Assembly: GCA_944321005.1 (NCBI GenBank)
Contig: CALUJT010000009.1
Coordinates: 1 to 20,017, forward strand
Source: an uncultured Atopobiaceae bacterium
GTDB lineage: Bacteria > Actinomycetota > Coriobacteriia > Coriobacteriales > Atopobiaceae
Direction: 5' to 3'
DNA: 20,017 nucleotides
Both the position numbers and the translations under genes were made by a program. The notes under the pieces are model-generated. The model saw only the letters and a list, made by a program, of their open reading frames with translations, was not told the origin of the DNA and ran no database searches. Positions 1 to 7,261 of this stretch are shown one piece after another. The stretch's first letter is position 1; every line of letters starts with the position of its first letter.

Positions 1-344
1 GCGCGGGCAACGGCGGCCAGATCCCCCTCGCTCGCGAGCAGGGGCGGGGCAAGCCGGAGCTCGTCGAAGCCGGGCGCCGCGGCGCACGCCGCGCCCGCAG
101 CCTCGCGCTGCAGGCGGCCGTCGGCCACGTGCGTGGTAACCACGAGCGCCCGCCGCACGCCGCGCCCGCGCAAATCCCCCAGCACCTCGGGCAGCGCGGC
201 GCCCACGGGACGGCCGCCCGTGCGGGCGCGGGCCACCGTGTCCGCGCCAACCGCCGCCGCAAGCTCGTCCACGAGCGCCGCGACGCCCGCGTCCCCGCGC
301 TCGCCGGAGAGACACCCGGCTATGACGAGCGCATAACGTGACAA
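1..344 (-). CDS. cbiK: CbiK-like sirohydrochlorin cobaltochelatase, N-terminal part (runs off left edge)
   Basis: An open minus-strand frame of about 114 codons runs to the window edge with no stop. It begins with a hydrophobic strand (YALVIAGCLSG), and further on reads VVTTHVADGRLQREA and then LRLAPPLLASEGDLAAV. These pieces resemble the middle of anaerobic CbiK chelatases (the SLHIINGDEYEKIV and LGVPLLSS segments), which insert cobalt, or iron for siroheme, into sirohydrochlorin. The catalytic histidines would lie beyond the edge, so this rests on recalled family patterns. The only plausible start in frame is TTG at 344, with GGGGGACAG as a possible ribosome site. Both lie inside a dispersed repeat at 338-364. 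The gene follows the NifX-like gene by about 20 bases and is probably cotranscribed with it. Confidence 0.5.
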   Translation of the reverse strand, partial: MSRYALVIAGCLSGERGDAGVAALVDELAAAVGADTVARARTGGRPVGAALPEVLGDLRGRGVRRALVVTTHVADGRLQREAAGAACAAAPGFDELRLAPPLLASEGDLAAVAR

Positions 345-364
345 AGGGACTGTCCCCCTGTCAG
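338..364. repeat. Dispersed 27-bp GGGAC-GTCCC repeat, copy 1
   Basis: The imperfect palindrome has core GACAAAGGGACTGTCCCC. It matches the reverse complement of 5232-5258 at 24 of 27 positions. It lies between the NifX-like stop and the chelatase start and supplies the chelatase TTG start codon. It resembles REP-type elements; no transposase for it is in the window. Confidence 0.75.
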
Positions 365-727
365 CTAGTGGTGGCAGGCGTGCTCCTCGCCCATGACGGG
401 GAGGGTGCCGGCGGCGGCCATCTGGGCGACGTCGCCCACGTCAGGGGTCTGGTTCTCAAAGAAGACGGTGATGCCCGCCTGCGCGAAGCCCATCATGGGT
501 CGCATGCCCATGCCGGCGGCCACTATGGCGTCGATGCCGTTCTGGGCGAGAAGGGCCACGGGGCGCATGCAGCCGCCCTCCTCGTGTGGCGGGTTGTCGA
601 TGACGCTCACGGCGCCGAGCTTGCCGTCCTCGACGTCAACCACGGTGAAGCAGTCGCAGTGGCCAAAGTGGCCGGAGCGCTCGCAGTCCAGACCGCCCTT
701 GCCCAGGGTGGGAATGGCAACCTTCAT
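365..727 (-). CDS. NifX/NifB-family iron-molybdenum cluster-binding protein
   Basis: This is a small 120-residue single-domain protein of the dinitrogenase iron-molybdenum cofactor family (PF02579, MTH1175-like), a RNase H-like fold that binds or carries metal clusters. Visible family features are the N-terminal MKVAIPTLGKGGLDCERSGHFGHCDCFTV block, the CMRPVALLAQNGIDAIVAAGMGMRPM core around residues 53-79, and a metal-ligand-like C-terminus ending HACHH. The ribosome site GAGGAG sits seven bases before ATG. No nitrogenase genes are visible, so a general Fe-S or molybdenum metallochaperone role is more likely than nitrogen fixation. The next gene downstream is a tetrapyrrole chelatase fragment, so both may serve metal-cofactor assembly; that link is inference. 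Confidence 0.85.
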   Translation of the reverse strand: MKVAIPTLGKGGLDCERSGHFGHCDCFTVVDVEDGKLGAVSVIDNPPHEEGGCMRPVALLAQNGIDAIVAAGMGMRPMMGFAQAGITVFFENQTPDVGDVAQMAAAGTLPVMGEEHACHH

Positions 728-831
728 GGGATTCTCCTCTCGTTGCGGGCGAGACGTGGGGTGCCGCCCGCGCCTGTTGTCGAGCCCATTCTAGTAGACC
801 GGACGCCGTGCGCGCCCTCCGTCTTGCAGCC

Positions 832-1650
832 CTACCCCGCCAGGCCGAGGTCGCACAGCACCTGCGCCACGCCGTCGTGATCGTTGTCCGGGGCGTGGAG
901 CGGCATGCGCCCGAGGAGCTCGGCCGGTGCGTTGCCCATGAGATAGCCGCGGCCAACCGCCTCGAGCATGGGCACGTCGTTGTAGTTGTCCCCAAAGGCG
1001 ATGGCGTCCGCCGGGTCCATGCCCCAGAGGTCGCAGAGGGTGCGCACGGCCTGCGCCTTGGTGGATCCGGCGCGCATGACCTCTATGAGGATGTCCGAGG
1101 ACTTGGCAATGGCGAGGCCCGGGAAACGCTCGCGCAGCCTGCGCTCGATCTCGTCCGTCTTCTCGGGGTTGCAGAGGCAGAGCACCTTCTGGACCTCGTC
1201 GCGCTCGATCGAGGCGATGGAGCCCTCGCGCGCCTGGGCCATCACGATGCGCTCCTCCTCCTGCAGGCGGGGGTCGCCCTTGTCCGGCGCCACCCAGTCC
1301 TCGAAGGAGTACGCGCTCCAGGTCATGTCGAGCCCCTCTGCCTCGGCAAAGTCCACGACCTCCTGGGCCTGGGCGCGCGTGAGGCCGTGGTGGTAGATGA
1401 CGTTGCGCCGCTCGTCGAGGATGACGCCCCCGCTGTAGGTCACGACGGTGCACGAGATGTCGTTCTGCTCGAGCAGCGGGTAGGTGCCCGTGATGCCGCG
1501 CGCGGTCACGATGACAAACGGGACGCCCGCCGCCTGGGTCTGCGCCACCGCCCGGCGCGTGCGCGGCGTGACCCTGTGCGCCGAGTTAAGAAGCGTTCCG
1601 TCTATGTCGCTGAAGACGGCGGTGCGAGGTGCGGCGCTCTTCTCGTCCAT
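832..1650 (-). CDS. Cof-type HAD-superfamily sugar phosphatase
   Basis: This 272-residue cytoplasmic phosphatase belongs to the Cof/YidA (HAD-IIB) group. Motif I is FSDIDGTLL (nucleophile Asp15, acid Asp17). The serine of motif II lies in the VTARGI region. Motif IV is AFGDNYNDVPML, followed by the usual MGNA segment near the C-terminus. Members dephosphorylate sugar phosphates, flavin or pyridoxal phosphates; the substrate cannot be read from sequence. The ATG at 1650 is chosen because GGGAGAG precedes it closely and the upstream extension is not family-like and would cross the operator. The gene is divergent from a GntR regulator with a palindromic operator between them, so it is probably controlled by that regulator. 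Confidence 0.9.
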   Translation of the reverse strand: MDEKSAAPRTAVFSDIDGTLLNSAHRVTPRTRRAVAQTQAAGVPFVIVTARGITGTYPLLEQNDISCTVVTYSGGVILDERRNVIYHHGLTRAQAQEVVDFAEAEGLDMTWSAYSFEDWVAPDKGDPRLQEEERIVMAQAREGSIASIERDEVQKVLCLCNPEKTDEIERRLRERFPGLAIAKSSDILIEVMRAGSTKAQAVRTLCDLWGMDPADAIAFGDNYNDVPMLEAVGRGYLMGNAPAELLGRMPLHAPDNDHDGVAQVLCDLGLAG

Positions 1651-1672
1651 TTCTCTCTCCCGTGACGCGTGC

Positions 1673-1701
1673 CCTATACTTGCCCCGAAGGTCAATGTCC
1701 T
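1673..1701 (-). promoter_or_regulatory. Putative promoter of the HAD phosphatase gene
   Basis: On the minus strand AGGACA (1701-1696) and TATAGG (1678-1673) are separated by 17 bases. The -35 box lies inside the edge of the palindrome at 1697-1730, so a bound regulator would block it. The same A/T patch read forward gives TATACT (1675-1680), a possible -10 for the GntR gene with no good -35. Confidence 0.4.
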
Positions 1702-1730
1702 AATGTACGGTATGTACCGTACATTAGGAC
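1697..1730. promoter_or_regulatory. 34-bp perfect palindromic operator, probable GntR site
   Basis: Two 16-bp arms (GTCCTAATGTACGGTA and its exact complement) flank a 2-base centre. Nested inside is GTACGGTATGTACCGTAC, the size and symmetry expected for a dimeric GntR/HutC regulator. The site lies between the divergent HAD and GntR genes and overlaps the probable HAD -35 box. Autoregulation plus control of the HAD gene is inferred. Confidence 0.8.
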
Positions 1731-1775
1731 CATCATAGCACCCCGGAAGACGGGCGCAAGCCCGAGGAGGCACCC

Positions 1776-2528
1776 GTGGACCCTCTCCTGCTCATAGCCG
1801 CCGAGCCGCTCGACCAAGAGGCGGAGACCCCCCTCTACCAGCAGCTCGAGCAACGCCTGCTCCAGCTCATAGCATCCGGGGCGCTAGACGGGGAGACCCC
1901 GCTCCCCACCGAGATGGAGCTCTGCAAGGCCTTTGGCCTCTCGCGCGCCACCGTGCGGCGCTGCTTCGCGGACCTCGTGGAGGAGGGGCGCGTGGTCCGG
2001 CGGCGCGGCCAGGGTACCTTCGTCGCCGGGGAGAAGGCCAGCCACTCCGGGCCCTTCCTCAACTTCTCGCAACGCATGGCCAGCGCGGGGCGCACGTCCT
2101 CCTCGCGCGTGCTCAGCCTCACCAGGGAGCGCGCGACAGGGGGCGTCGCGAGGCGTCTGCGCCTCGAGGAGGGCGAGCCGGTGTACCGCATCTGCCGCGT
2201 GCGACTCGCGGACGGGCGCCCCATGACCATGGACACGTCCCACGTCCCGTGCTCGCTCTGCCCCGACCTCGCCCAGGAGGACCTCACCGGCTCGCTCTAC
2301 GCCCTGCTCGCGGCACGCTCCGGGCTCCTTCCCGCCCGCGCGGACGAGCGCTTCGAGGCCGTGGGGCTCACGGACGCGGAGGCGGAGCTGTTCGAGGTGG
2401 AGGCCGGCTCGCCCGCGTTCCTCATCACGCGCACGACCTACGACCCGCACGACCGGCCCTTCGAGACCGCCGTCACGGTGGCCCCCGGGGACCGCAACAG
2501 CTACGAGGTCTCGACGGGTACGTCGTAG
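1776..2528 (+). CDS. GntR-family (HutC/UTRA) transcriptional regulator
   Basis: This 250-residue regulator has an N-terminal winged helix-turn-helix at about residues 19-84: PLYQQLEQRLLQLIASG, the LPTEMELCKAFGLSRATVRR recognition region, and the wing GRVVRRRGQGTFV. A UTRA ligand-binding domain follows at about 100-240, with the typical YRICRVRLADGRPM and ETAVTVAPGDRNSYEV segments. UTRA domains bind small molecules such as sugar phosphates, amino-acid derivatives or fatty acids. GTG at 1776 is the start, with GAGGAGG five bases upstream. The perfect palindrome just upstream is its likely operator, and the divergent HAD phosphatase its likely target. Confidence 0.93.
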   Translation: MDPLLLIAAEPLDQEAETPLYQQLEQRLLQLIASGALDGETPLPTEMELCKAFGLSRATVRRCFADLVEEGRVVRRRGQGTFVAGEKASHSGPFLNFSQRMASAGRTSSSRVLSLTRERATGGVARRLRLEEGEPVYRICRVRLADGRPMTMDTSHVPCSLCPDLAQEDLTGSLYALLAARSGLLPARADERFEAVGLTDAEAELFEVEAGSPAFLITRTTYDPHDRPFETAVTVAPGDRNSYEVSTGTS

Positions 2529-2653
2529 ATCCGAGCCCGGCGCCCCTTCTGCGACGAATACCCCGCCGCTGTCGCAAATCCCGCAGGGGGCGGCGGGTGC
2601 GGACCCTACCATGAGACAAAGCGCACGCACTGGCGCCAAGCGAGAGGAATGCC

Positions 2654-5230
2654 ATGAGATACCTGATCGTCGGCGGCGTGGCCGCCGGAACCAAGGTCGC
2701 GGCCAAGCTCAAGCGCTGCGACCGCTCGGCCGAGGTCCTGGTTGTGACCAAGGGCGAGGACATCAGCTACGCGGGCTGCGGGCTGCCGTACTACATCGGC
2801 GGAGACATCAAGACCCGCGCGGAGCTCATCGTCAACACGCCGGCCGCCTACGAGGGCCTCACCGGCGTGGAGGTGCGCACGGGCGCGGAGGCGGTGGCGC
2901 TCGACGCGGCCGCCCACGAGGTCACGGTGCGCGAGAAGGACGGCACGGTCCATGCCGAGAAGTACGACAAGCTGGTCATAGCCACCGGAGCCTCGCCCAT
3001 CGTGCCCGCGAGCCTCCCCGGCACGGACCTGCCCGGCGTCTTCACCGTGCGCACCCCGGACGACGCAGAGGCCATTCGCAGCTACGCCGATGCGGGCGCG
3101 CGCCGCGCCGTGGTGGTGGGCGCGGGCTTCATCGGCCTGGAGGTGGCCGAGAACCTGCTCGCGCGCGGCCTCTCCGTCACCGTGATAGACGCGATGCCGC
3201 AGATCATGCCCAACGTCCTTGACGCCGAGATGGCCGGCTTCGCCCAGCGCCAGCTCAAGGCCGCCGGCGTGCGCGTGATGACGTCCTGCCCGCTCAAGGC
3301 CATCGCGGGCGACGGCCATGTCGAGGGCGTGGAGACCGGCGCGGGAACGCTGCCCGCGGACCTGGTGATCCTCTCCCTGGGCATCCGCCCCAACACCGCG
3401 TGGCTCGAGGGCTCCGGCGTGGAGCTCGACCACGGATGCGTGGCGGTGGACGAGCTCTCCGCCACCAACGTACCCGACGTCTACGCCGCGGGCGACTGCG
3501 CCATGGTCAGGAGCGCGATCACCGGACAGCCGCAGTGGAGCGCCATGGGCTCGACCGCCAACATCGCCGGCCGTGCGCTCGCCCGCACGCTCACGGGCAC
3601 GCCCACCGCGTACCCCGGCGTGCTGGGAACCGGCGTGGTGCGCCTGCTGCCCAGCCTGAACGGCGGGCGCACCGGCCTCACGGAGGCCGCGGCGCGCGAG
3701 GCTGGCATGGACCCCGTGAGCGTCGTCTGCGTGGTGGACGACAAGGCGCACTACTACCCCGGCTCCTCGAGCTTCCTCATCAAGCTCGTCGCCGAGCGCG
3801 CCACGCACCGCCTGCTGGGCGTGCAGGTGCTCGGCGCCGGCGCGGTGGACAAGGTGGTGGACGTGGTGGTGACCGCGCTCTACCAGAAGCTCACCGTCGA
3901 GGACCTCGACCTCATGGACCTCTCCTACGCGCCGCCCTTCTCGACCGCCATCCACCCGCTGGTCACGGCGGGCTACATCCTGGAGAACAAGTTCGCGGGC
4001 GAGCTCGAGAGCTTCACGCCCGCCGAGTACGCCGCCGGCGCGGCCGCGGACTACGCCGTCATTGACGTGCTGCCCGCGCCCACCATCCCCGGCGCGGAGT
4101 GGGTGGACCTCACCAAGATTGGCCCGGACGGGCTGCCCGGTCACGAGAAGGACGAGAAGCTCCTGCTGGTGTGCGCCAAGGGCAAGCGCGGCTACTTCGC
4201 TCAGAACCGCCTCAAGGCCGCCGGCTACACCAACACGCGCGTGCTCGAGGGCGGCGTGACCTTCAACGAGGTGCGGGTGCCGCGCCGCGGCTCCAAGCTC
4301 CCCGCCGCGGAGATCAAGCGCCTCAAGGGCCTGGGGTGCCTGCAGGACAAGCGCTACGACGACGTCTTCAACGTGCGCGTGATCACGCGCAACGGCAAGA
4401 TCACGGTGGACGAGCAGCGCGCCGTGGCCGAGGCCGCAGAGCGCTTTGGCTCCGGCGAGGTCACCATGACCACGCGCCTGACGCTGGAGATCCAGGGCGT
4501 GCCGTACGACAACATCGAGCCTTGCATCGGCTTCCTGCAGGACCATGGCCTGGACGCCGGCGGCACCGGCTCCAAGGTGCGCCCGATGGTAAGCTGCAAG
4601 GGAACCACCTGCCAGTACGGCCTCATCGACACCTTTGGCCTCTCCGAGAAGCTGCACGAGCGCTTCTACGTGGGCTACCATGGCGTGGAGCTGCCGCACA
4701 AGTTCAAGATCGCCGTGGGCGGCTGCCCCAACATGTGCGTCAAGCCCGACCTCAACGACCTGGGCATCGTTGGCCAGCGCGTGCCGCAGATCGATCTCGA
4801 GAAGTGCCGCGCGTGCAAGGTCTGCCAGGTTGTGAAGGCCTGCCCGATGGGCGACGCGCAGATTGGCCCGGGCGGCAAGATCACCATCGACAGCTCCGCG
4901 TGCAACCACTGCGGCCGCTGCGTCGGCGCGTGCCCGTTTGGCGCGGTGACCGAGGGCCTCGCGGGCTACAAGGTCTATATCGGCGGGCGCTGGGGCAAGA
5001 AGACTGCGCACGGCCAGGCGCTGGACAAGCTGTTTGCGACGGAGGACGAGGTCATGGATGTCGTGGAGCGCGCGATCCTCTTCTTCCGTGACGAGGGCGA
5101 GAGCGGCGAGCGCTTCGCCGACACCGTCGCGCGCCTCGGGTTTGACTACGTGCAGGACAAGCTGCTGACGGCCCCGATCGACAAGGAGGCCATCCTCAAC
5201 AAGAACGTGGTGGGCGGGGCGACCTGCTAA
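2654..5230 (+). CDS. CoA-disulfide-reductase-like flavoprotein fused to rhodanese, siroheme/4Fe-4S reductase and ferredoxin domains
   Basis: This single 858-residue polypeptide has four modules. Residues 1 to about 450 form an FAD/NAD(P)H disulfide oxidoreductase: N-terminal YLIVGGVAAG dinucleotide fold, the redox cysteine in SYAGCGLPYYIGG (Cys42), a second fold VVVGAGFIGLEVAE, and the FAD motif VYAAGDCA. Residues about 460-545 are a rhodanese domain with catalytic-loop Cys507 (VCAKGKRGYFAQ). Residues about 560-710 resemble siroheme sulfite/nitrite reductases, with cluster ligands in CKGTTC (648, 653) and GGCPNMC (691, 695). Residues 718-760 hold two 4Fe-4S motifs (Cys718/721/724/730 and 750/753/756/760). 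The architecture suggests NAD(P)H-driven reduction of sulfur species (persulfide, polysulfide or sulfite) passed from rhodanese to siroheme; the exact substrate is unknown. The ribosome site GAGAGGA precedes ATG. Confidence 0.92.
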   Translation: MRYLIVGGVAAGTKVAAKLKRCDRSAEVLVVTKGEDISYAGCGLPYYIGGDIKTRAELIVNTPAAYEGLTGVEVRTGAEAVALDAAAHEVTVREKDGTVHAEKYDKLVIATGASPIVPASLPGTDLPGVFTVRTPDDAEAIRSYADAGARRAVVVGAGFIGLEVAENLLARGLSVTVIDAMPQIMPNVLDAEMAGFAQRQLKAAGVRVMTSCPLKAIAGDGHVEGVETGAGTLPADLVILSLGIRPNTAWLEGSGVELDHGCVAVDELSATNVPDVYAAGDCAMVRSAITGQPQWSAMGSTANIAGRALARTLTGTPTAYPGVLGTGVVRLLPSLNGGRTGLTEAAAREAGMDPVSVVCVVDDKAHYYPGSSSFLIKLVAERATHRLLGVQVLGAGAVDKVVDVVVTALYQKLTVEDLDLMDLSYAPPFSTAIHPLVTAGYILENKFAGELESFTPAEYAAGAAADYAVIDVLPAPTIPGAEWVDLTKIGPDGLPGHEKDEKLLLVCAKGKRGYFAQNRLKAAGYTNTRVLEGGVTFNEVRVPRRGSKLPAAEIKRLKGLGCLQDKRYDDVFNVRVITRNGKITVDEQRAVAEAAERFGSGEVTMTTRLTLEIQGVPYDNIEPCIGFLQDHGLDAGGTGSKVRPMVSCKGTTCQYGLIDTFGLSEKLHERFYVGYHGVELPHKFKIAVGGCPNMCVKPDLNDLGIVGQRVPQIDLEKCRACKVCQVVKACPMGDAQIGPGGKITIDSSACNHCGRCVGACPFGAVTEGLAGYKVYIGGRWGKKTAHGQALDKLFATEDEVMDVVERAILFFRDEGESGERFADTVARLGFDYVQDKLLTAPIDKEAILNKNVVGGATC

Positions 5231-5231
5231 C

Positions 5232-5258
5232 TTGACAAGGGGACAGTCCCTTTGTCAA
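5232..5258. repeat. Dispersed 27-bp GGGAC-GTCCC repeat, copy 2
   Basis: The near-palindrome with core GACAAGGGGACAGTCCC is inverted relative to 338-364 and matches it at 24 of 27 positions. It sits one base after the flavoprotein stop codon and just ahead of the terminator. Confidence 0.75.
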
Positions 5259-5270
5259 CCCACGCAGCTT

Positions 5271-5306
5271 CGGCCGGGCCCGGACGTGAGCGTCCGGGCC
5301 CGGCCG
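5271..5306. terminator. Strong bidirectional hairpin terminator
   Basis: Perfect 15-bp GC-rich arms (CGGCCGGGCCCGGAC and its complement) flank a 6-base loop and are followed by a short TTCTT run. It lies between the convergent flavoprotein and DUF4143 ATPase genes. Confidence 0.8.
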
Positions 5307-5316
5307 TTCTTGCCCC

Positions 5317-6675
5317 CTAGCTGAGGGCAGACAGGTCCACCTCGTAGATCAACTGATCGGGCAGCGGCTCGGGCTCGATGAACATCGACATGTAAAGCGG
5401 TAGATACGTGATGCGACCAGCTTGTTCTACGTTGCCTCTGCAGAGCACATAGGCACGCTCGAGCCCCCACTCTCGCACACCCAGAACGTTGATCAAAGCC
5501 CGATGCGCATGCCAGTCGTTGCCCGGCTTGACCTCTATGGGCAGGACGGACGCGCCGTCCTGCACGATGAAGTCCACCTCGCCCTCACCCTTGGAGTTGA
5601 AGTAGTGCAGGTCAAAGCCGTGTGCAAAGAGCTCCTGAGCAATCACGTTCTCGGTGATAGACCCAAGATTGACCTCGAGGTTCCCCTGCAGCACATCAAG
5701 CTGTACGTTTCCCATCGAAGCGGCACACAGCAGACCCGTATCGCCCATAAAGAGCTTGAACAGATTGCGCTTGCCATTGCTCTCCAGAGGTGCGACAGGA
5801 GCGACGACGTTATAGCAGGGCAGCGTGACCCCCGCATCCGCCAGCCACAGGAAACTGCTCTCGTAGCGATTCTGACGCGCGGACTTACTCAGATCAGCAA
5901 GGATGAAGCGTCTGTTTTTGTCGTCTAGCTGAGAGGGCACGGCATCGAAGATTGCTCGTACTTTTGTCTTGTCCCTTTGGGCGGCGTACTTTGCTATGTC
6001 GAGCCGATACAGAGCGAGAAGATCTTGCTGCAGCGCCACCACCTGGGCAATGTCATGTGTATCCACATAACGCTGCACAACCTCGGGCATACCGCCCACT
6101 GCCATGTAAACCTGAAAGAGGCGCAGCATGGTCTCGTGCACCGAGCGCGAGACAGGCGTGCGGCGCTCGAAGTGCTCGCGCAGGAGGCCAAGTGTCTCTT
6201 GCTGGACGCCGTTTGCGAGACAGAACTCCTCGAAGTCAAGCGGGTGCATCTGAAGATGCTGCTCAAATCCCACGGGATAGGACTCCACGTGACGCGTCTT
6301 TACGCCAAGCAGCGAGCCCGTCTCCACGTAGTCAAAGCGACCGTCCTCCACGAGGAACTTGATCGCCGTGCGCGCGGACGGGCACTCCTGAATCTCATCG
6401 AGAAGGACGAGCGTCTTGCCGGGCTCGAGGGGCTGGCGCAGATAGGCGGTCATGTTCTCGACAAGCGTGTCGGCATCGCGAGCGCCTTCGAAGAGATTGC
6501 ATGCCGCCTCATCTTCAAGAAAGTTGAGCTCCGCGAGGCAGGCGTAGTTCTGGCGGGCAAACTCTCGCACAAGCGTAGTCTTGCCTATCTGGTGGGCACC
6601 CTTGATGAGAAGGGCCTTGCGATGGGGATTCTGATGCCACTGCTCCAGTGTTTTCCAGGCTTTTCTTTCGAGCAT
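5317..6675 (-). CDS. AAA+ ATPase with DUF4143 domain, first copy
   Basis: This 452-residue protein has the standard ATPase-DUF4143 layout. The N-terminal P-loop domain has Walker A GAHQIGKTT (residues 26-34) and Walker B LVLLDEIQE (89-97). The C-terminal domain has a PD-(D/E)xK-like nuclease-fold signature, GEVDF (365-369) and IEVK (380-383). Family proteins are widespread accessory ATPases of unsettled function, often near toxin-antitoxin or other mobile genes. The ATG at 6675 has no clear purine-rich ribosome site. A TATAAT -10 lies about 40 bases upstream inside a tandem repeat. Base composition is lower in GC than the flanking metabolic genes, consistent with acquisition. A second, divergent copy lies at 7569-8897. 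Confidence 0.9.
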   Translation of the reverse strand: MLERKAWKTLEQWHQNPHRKALLIKGAHQIGKTTLVREFARQNYACLAELNFLEDEAACNLFEGARDADTLVENMTAYLRQPLEPGKTLVLLDEIQECPSARTAIKFLVEDGRFDYVETGSLLGVKTRHVESYPVGFEQHLQMHPLDFEEFCLANGVQQETLGLLREHFERRTPVSRSVHETMLRLFQVYMAVGGMPEVVQRYVDTHDIAQVVALQQDLLALYRLDIAKYAAQRDKTKVRAIFDAVPSQLDDKNRRFILADLSKSARQNRYESSFLWLADAGVTLPCYNVVAPVAPLESNGKRNLFKLFMGDTGLLCAASMGNVQLDVLQGNLEVNLGSITENVIAQELFAHGFDLHYFNSKGEGEVDFIVQDGASVLPIEVKPGNDWHAHRALINVLGVREWGLERAYVLCRGNVEQAGRITYLPLYMSMFIEPEPLPDQLIYEVDLSALS

Positions 6676-6696
6676 GGGAACTCGATTCTACGCCGC

Positions 6697-6784
6697 CGCA
6701 ACATTTTTCTTTGATTATAACGCGAGTTTGCCACGTTTTCCGCAACGTTTTTCTTTAGTATCTGGATGCCCTTGCCACGTTTTT
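6697..6784. repeat. Two tandem 44-bp units in the DUF4143 ATPase promoter
   Basis: Units 6697-6740 and 6741-6784 share conserved ends (CGCAAC-A/G-TTTTTCTTT at the left, TTGCCACGTTTT at the right) around divergent middles. This gives four GAAAAACGTKGC-like boxes when read on the minus strand. A minus-strand TATAAT (6719-6714) lies in the middle of unit 1, with TTGCGG at 6745-6740 as a poorly spaced -35. The boxes look like regulator sites. Confidence 0.7.
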
Positions 6785-6785
6785 C

Positions 6786-6941
6786 TCAATAGCGGCCTCG
6801 GGAATCAACATCCACCGAGACGAGCAGCTCTCGAACGCCCTCTGGTGTACGAGCGTCGAGCGTTGGCTTCGGAAGCGCATGACCGCTCTCGATGTAGGAC
6901 TCGATCACGAGCTCGAAGTAGCCCGGGTGGTTGAATCTCAT
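6786..6941 (-). CDS. Small ORF of 51 residues, possibly a HicB-like remnant
   Basis: ATG at 6941 lies 11 bases after the antitoxin stop, with AGGGGACAGGG in the gap as a possible ribosome site, so it could be translated in the same transcript. The product reads MRFNHPGYFELVIESYIESG, then HALPKPTLDARTPEGVRELL, and ends DVDSRGRY. The pattern helix-ESG-ALPKPT followed by a VSVDVD strand faintly recalls the C-terminal part of HicB antitoxins (a helix, then EDGEPIPEP, then a VEVDL strand). I do not recognise it firmly. Its stop codon lies just past the second 44-bp repeat unit of the ATPase promoter. It may be a real small partner or a decayed fragment. Confidence 0.4.
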   Translation of the reverse strand: MRFNHPGYFELVIESYIESGHALPKPTLDARTPEGVRELLVSVDVDSRGRY

Positions 6942-6952
6942 GGCCCTGTCCC

Positions 6953-7261
6953 CTATGCCTCAGGAATCCCGCTCTCATCCTGTCCGCGGTCCTCGAAGCT
7001 AATCCTGAGCACCCTCCCCATCCCCTGGGCGAGCTTGGACAGCGTCCGGACGGTCGTATTGGTGTCCGCGGTCTCTATGAGGCTGATGGTCTTCTGAGGC
7101 ACACCCGCCCTGTCGGAAAGTTCCCTCTGCGAGAGACCAGACTCGACGCGCGCCAGGACAAGTGCACGCATGGCCTGGTACTCACCCTCTCCTTCGCGCC
7201 AAGCTTCGGAGAACTCGGGGTCCTCGAGCTGTCGCTCGATGTACTCATTAAGCGTCTTCAC
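6953..7261 (-). CDS. Xre-family antitoxin (HigA-like), partner toxin truncated
   Basis: This is a 102-residue DNA-binding protein. Residues 1-35 (KTLNEYIERQLEDPEFSEAW) match the N-terminal toxin-contact segment common in HigA-type antitoxins. A helix-turn-helix follows at about 38-80, including SGLSQRELSDRAGVPQKTIS, and then a tail with LSKLAQGMGRVLRISFED. GTG at 7261 is chosen because GGGAGGAGG lies six bases upstream and the longer form adds non-family residues. The start overlaps the last 14 bases of the toxin remnant, the usual toxin-first arrangement. With the toxin decapitated it may now act only as an autorepressor or in trans. A diverged copy of its tail is found at 8934-9044. Confidence 0.88.
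   Translation of the reverse strand: MKTLNEYIERQLEDPEFSEAWREGEGEYQAMRALVLARVESGLSQRELSDRAGVPQKTISLIETADTNTTVRTLSKLAQGMGRVLRISFEDRGQDESGIPEA

Noticed and set aside
788..793. TAGAAT-like -10 box upstream of the NifX-like gene
   Set aside because: No matching -35 at a proper distance; too weak to annotate.
1651..1773. N-terminal extension of the HAD phosphatase
   Set aside because: It would read through the promoter and palindrome. The ATG at 1650 has a proper ribosome site and the family N-terminus.
2562..2597. Possible hairpin after the GntR gene
   Set aside because: CCCGCCGC/GCGGCGGG can pair, but the loop is long and no T-run follows. This is easily expected by chance at this GC content.
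2606..5011. Very long open minus-strand frame (about 800 codons)
   Set aside because: It is the antisense shadow of the 858-residue flavoprotein fusion. It is low-complexity His/Ala/Arg-rich with no family match, as expected from high third-position GC.
6697..6792. Repeats upstream of the ATPase considered as a CRISPR array
   Set aside because: There are only two units, repeats are short and divergent, and no cas genes are nearby. Promoter boxes fit better.
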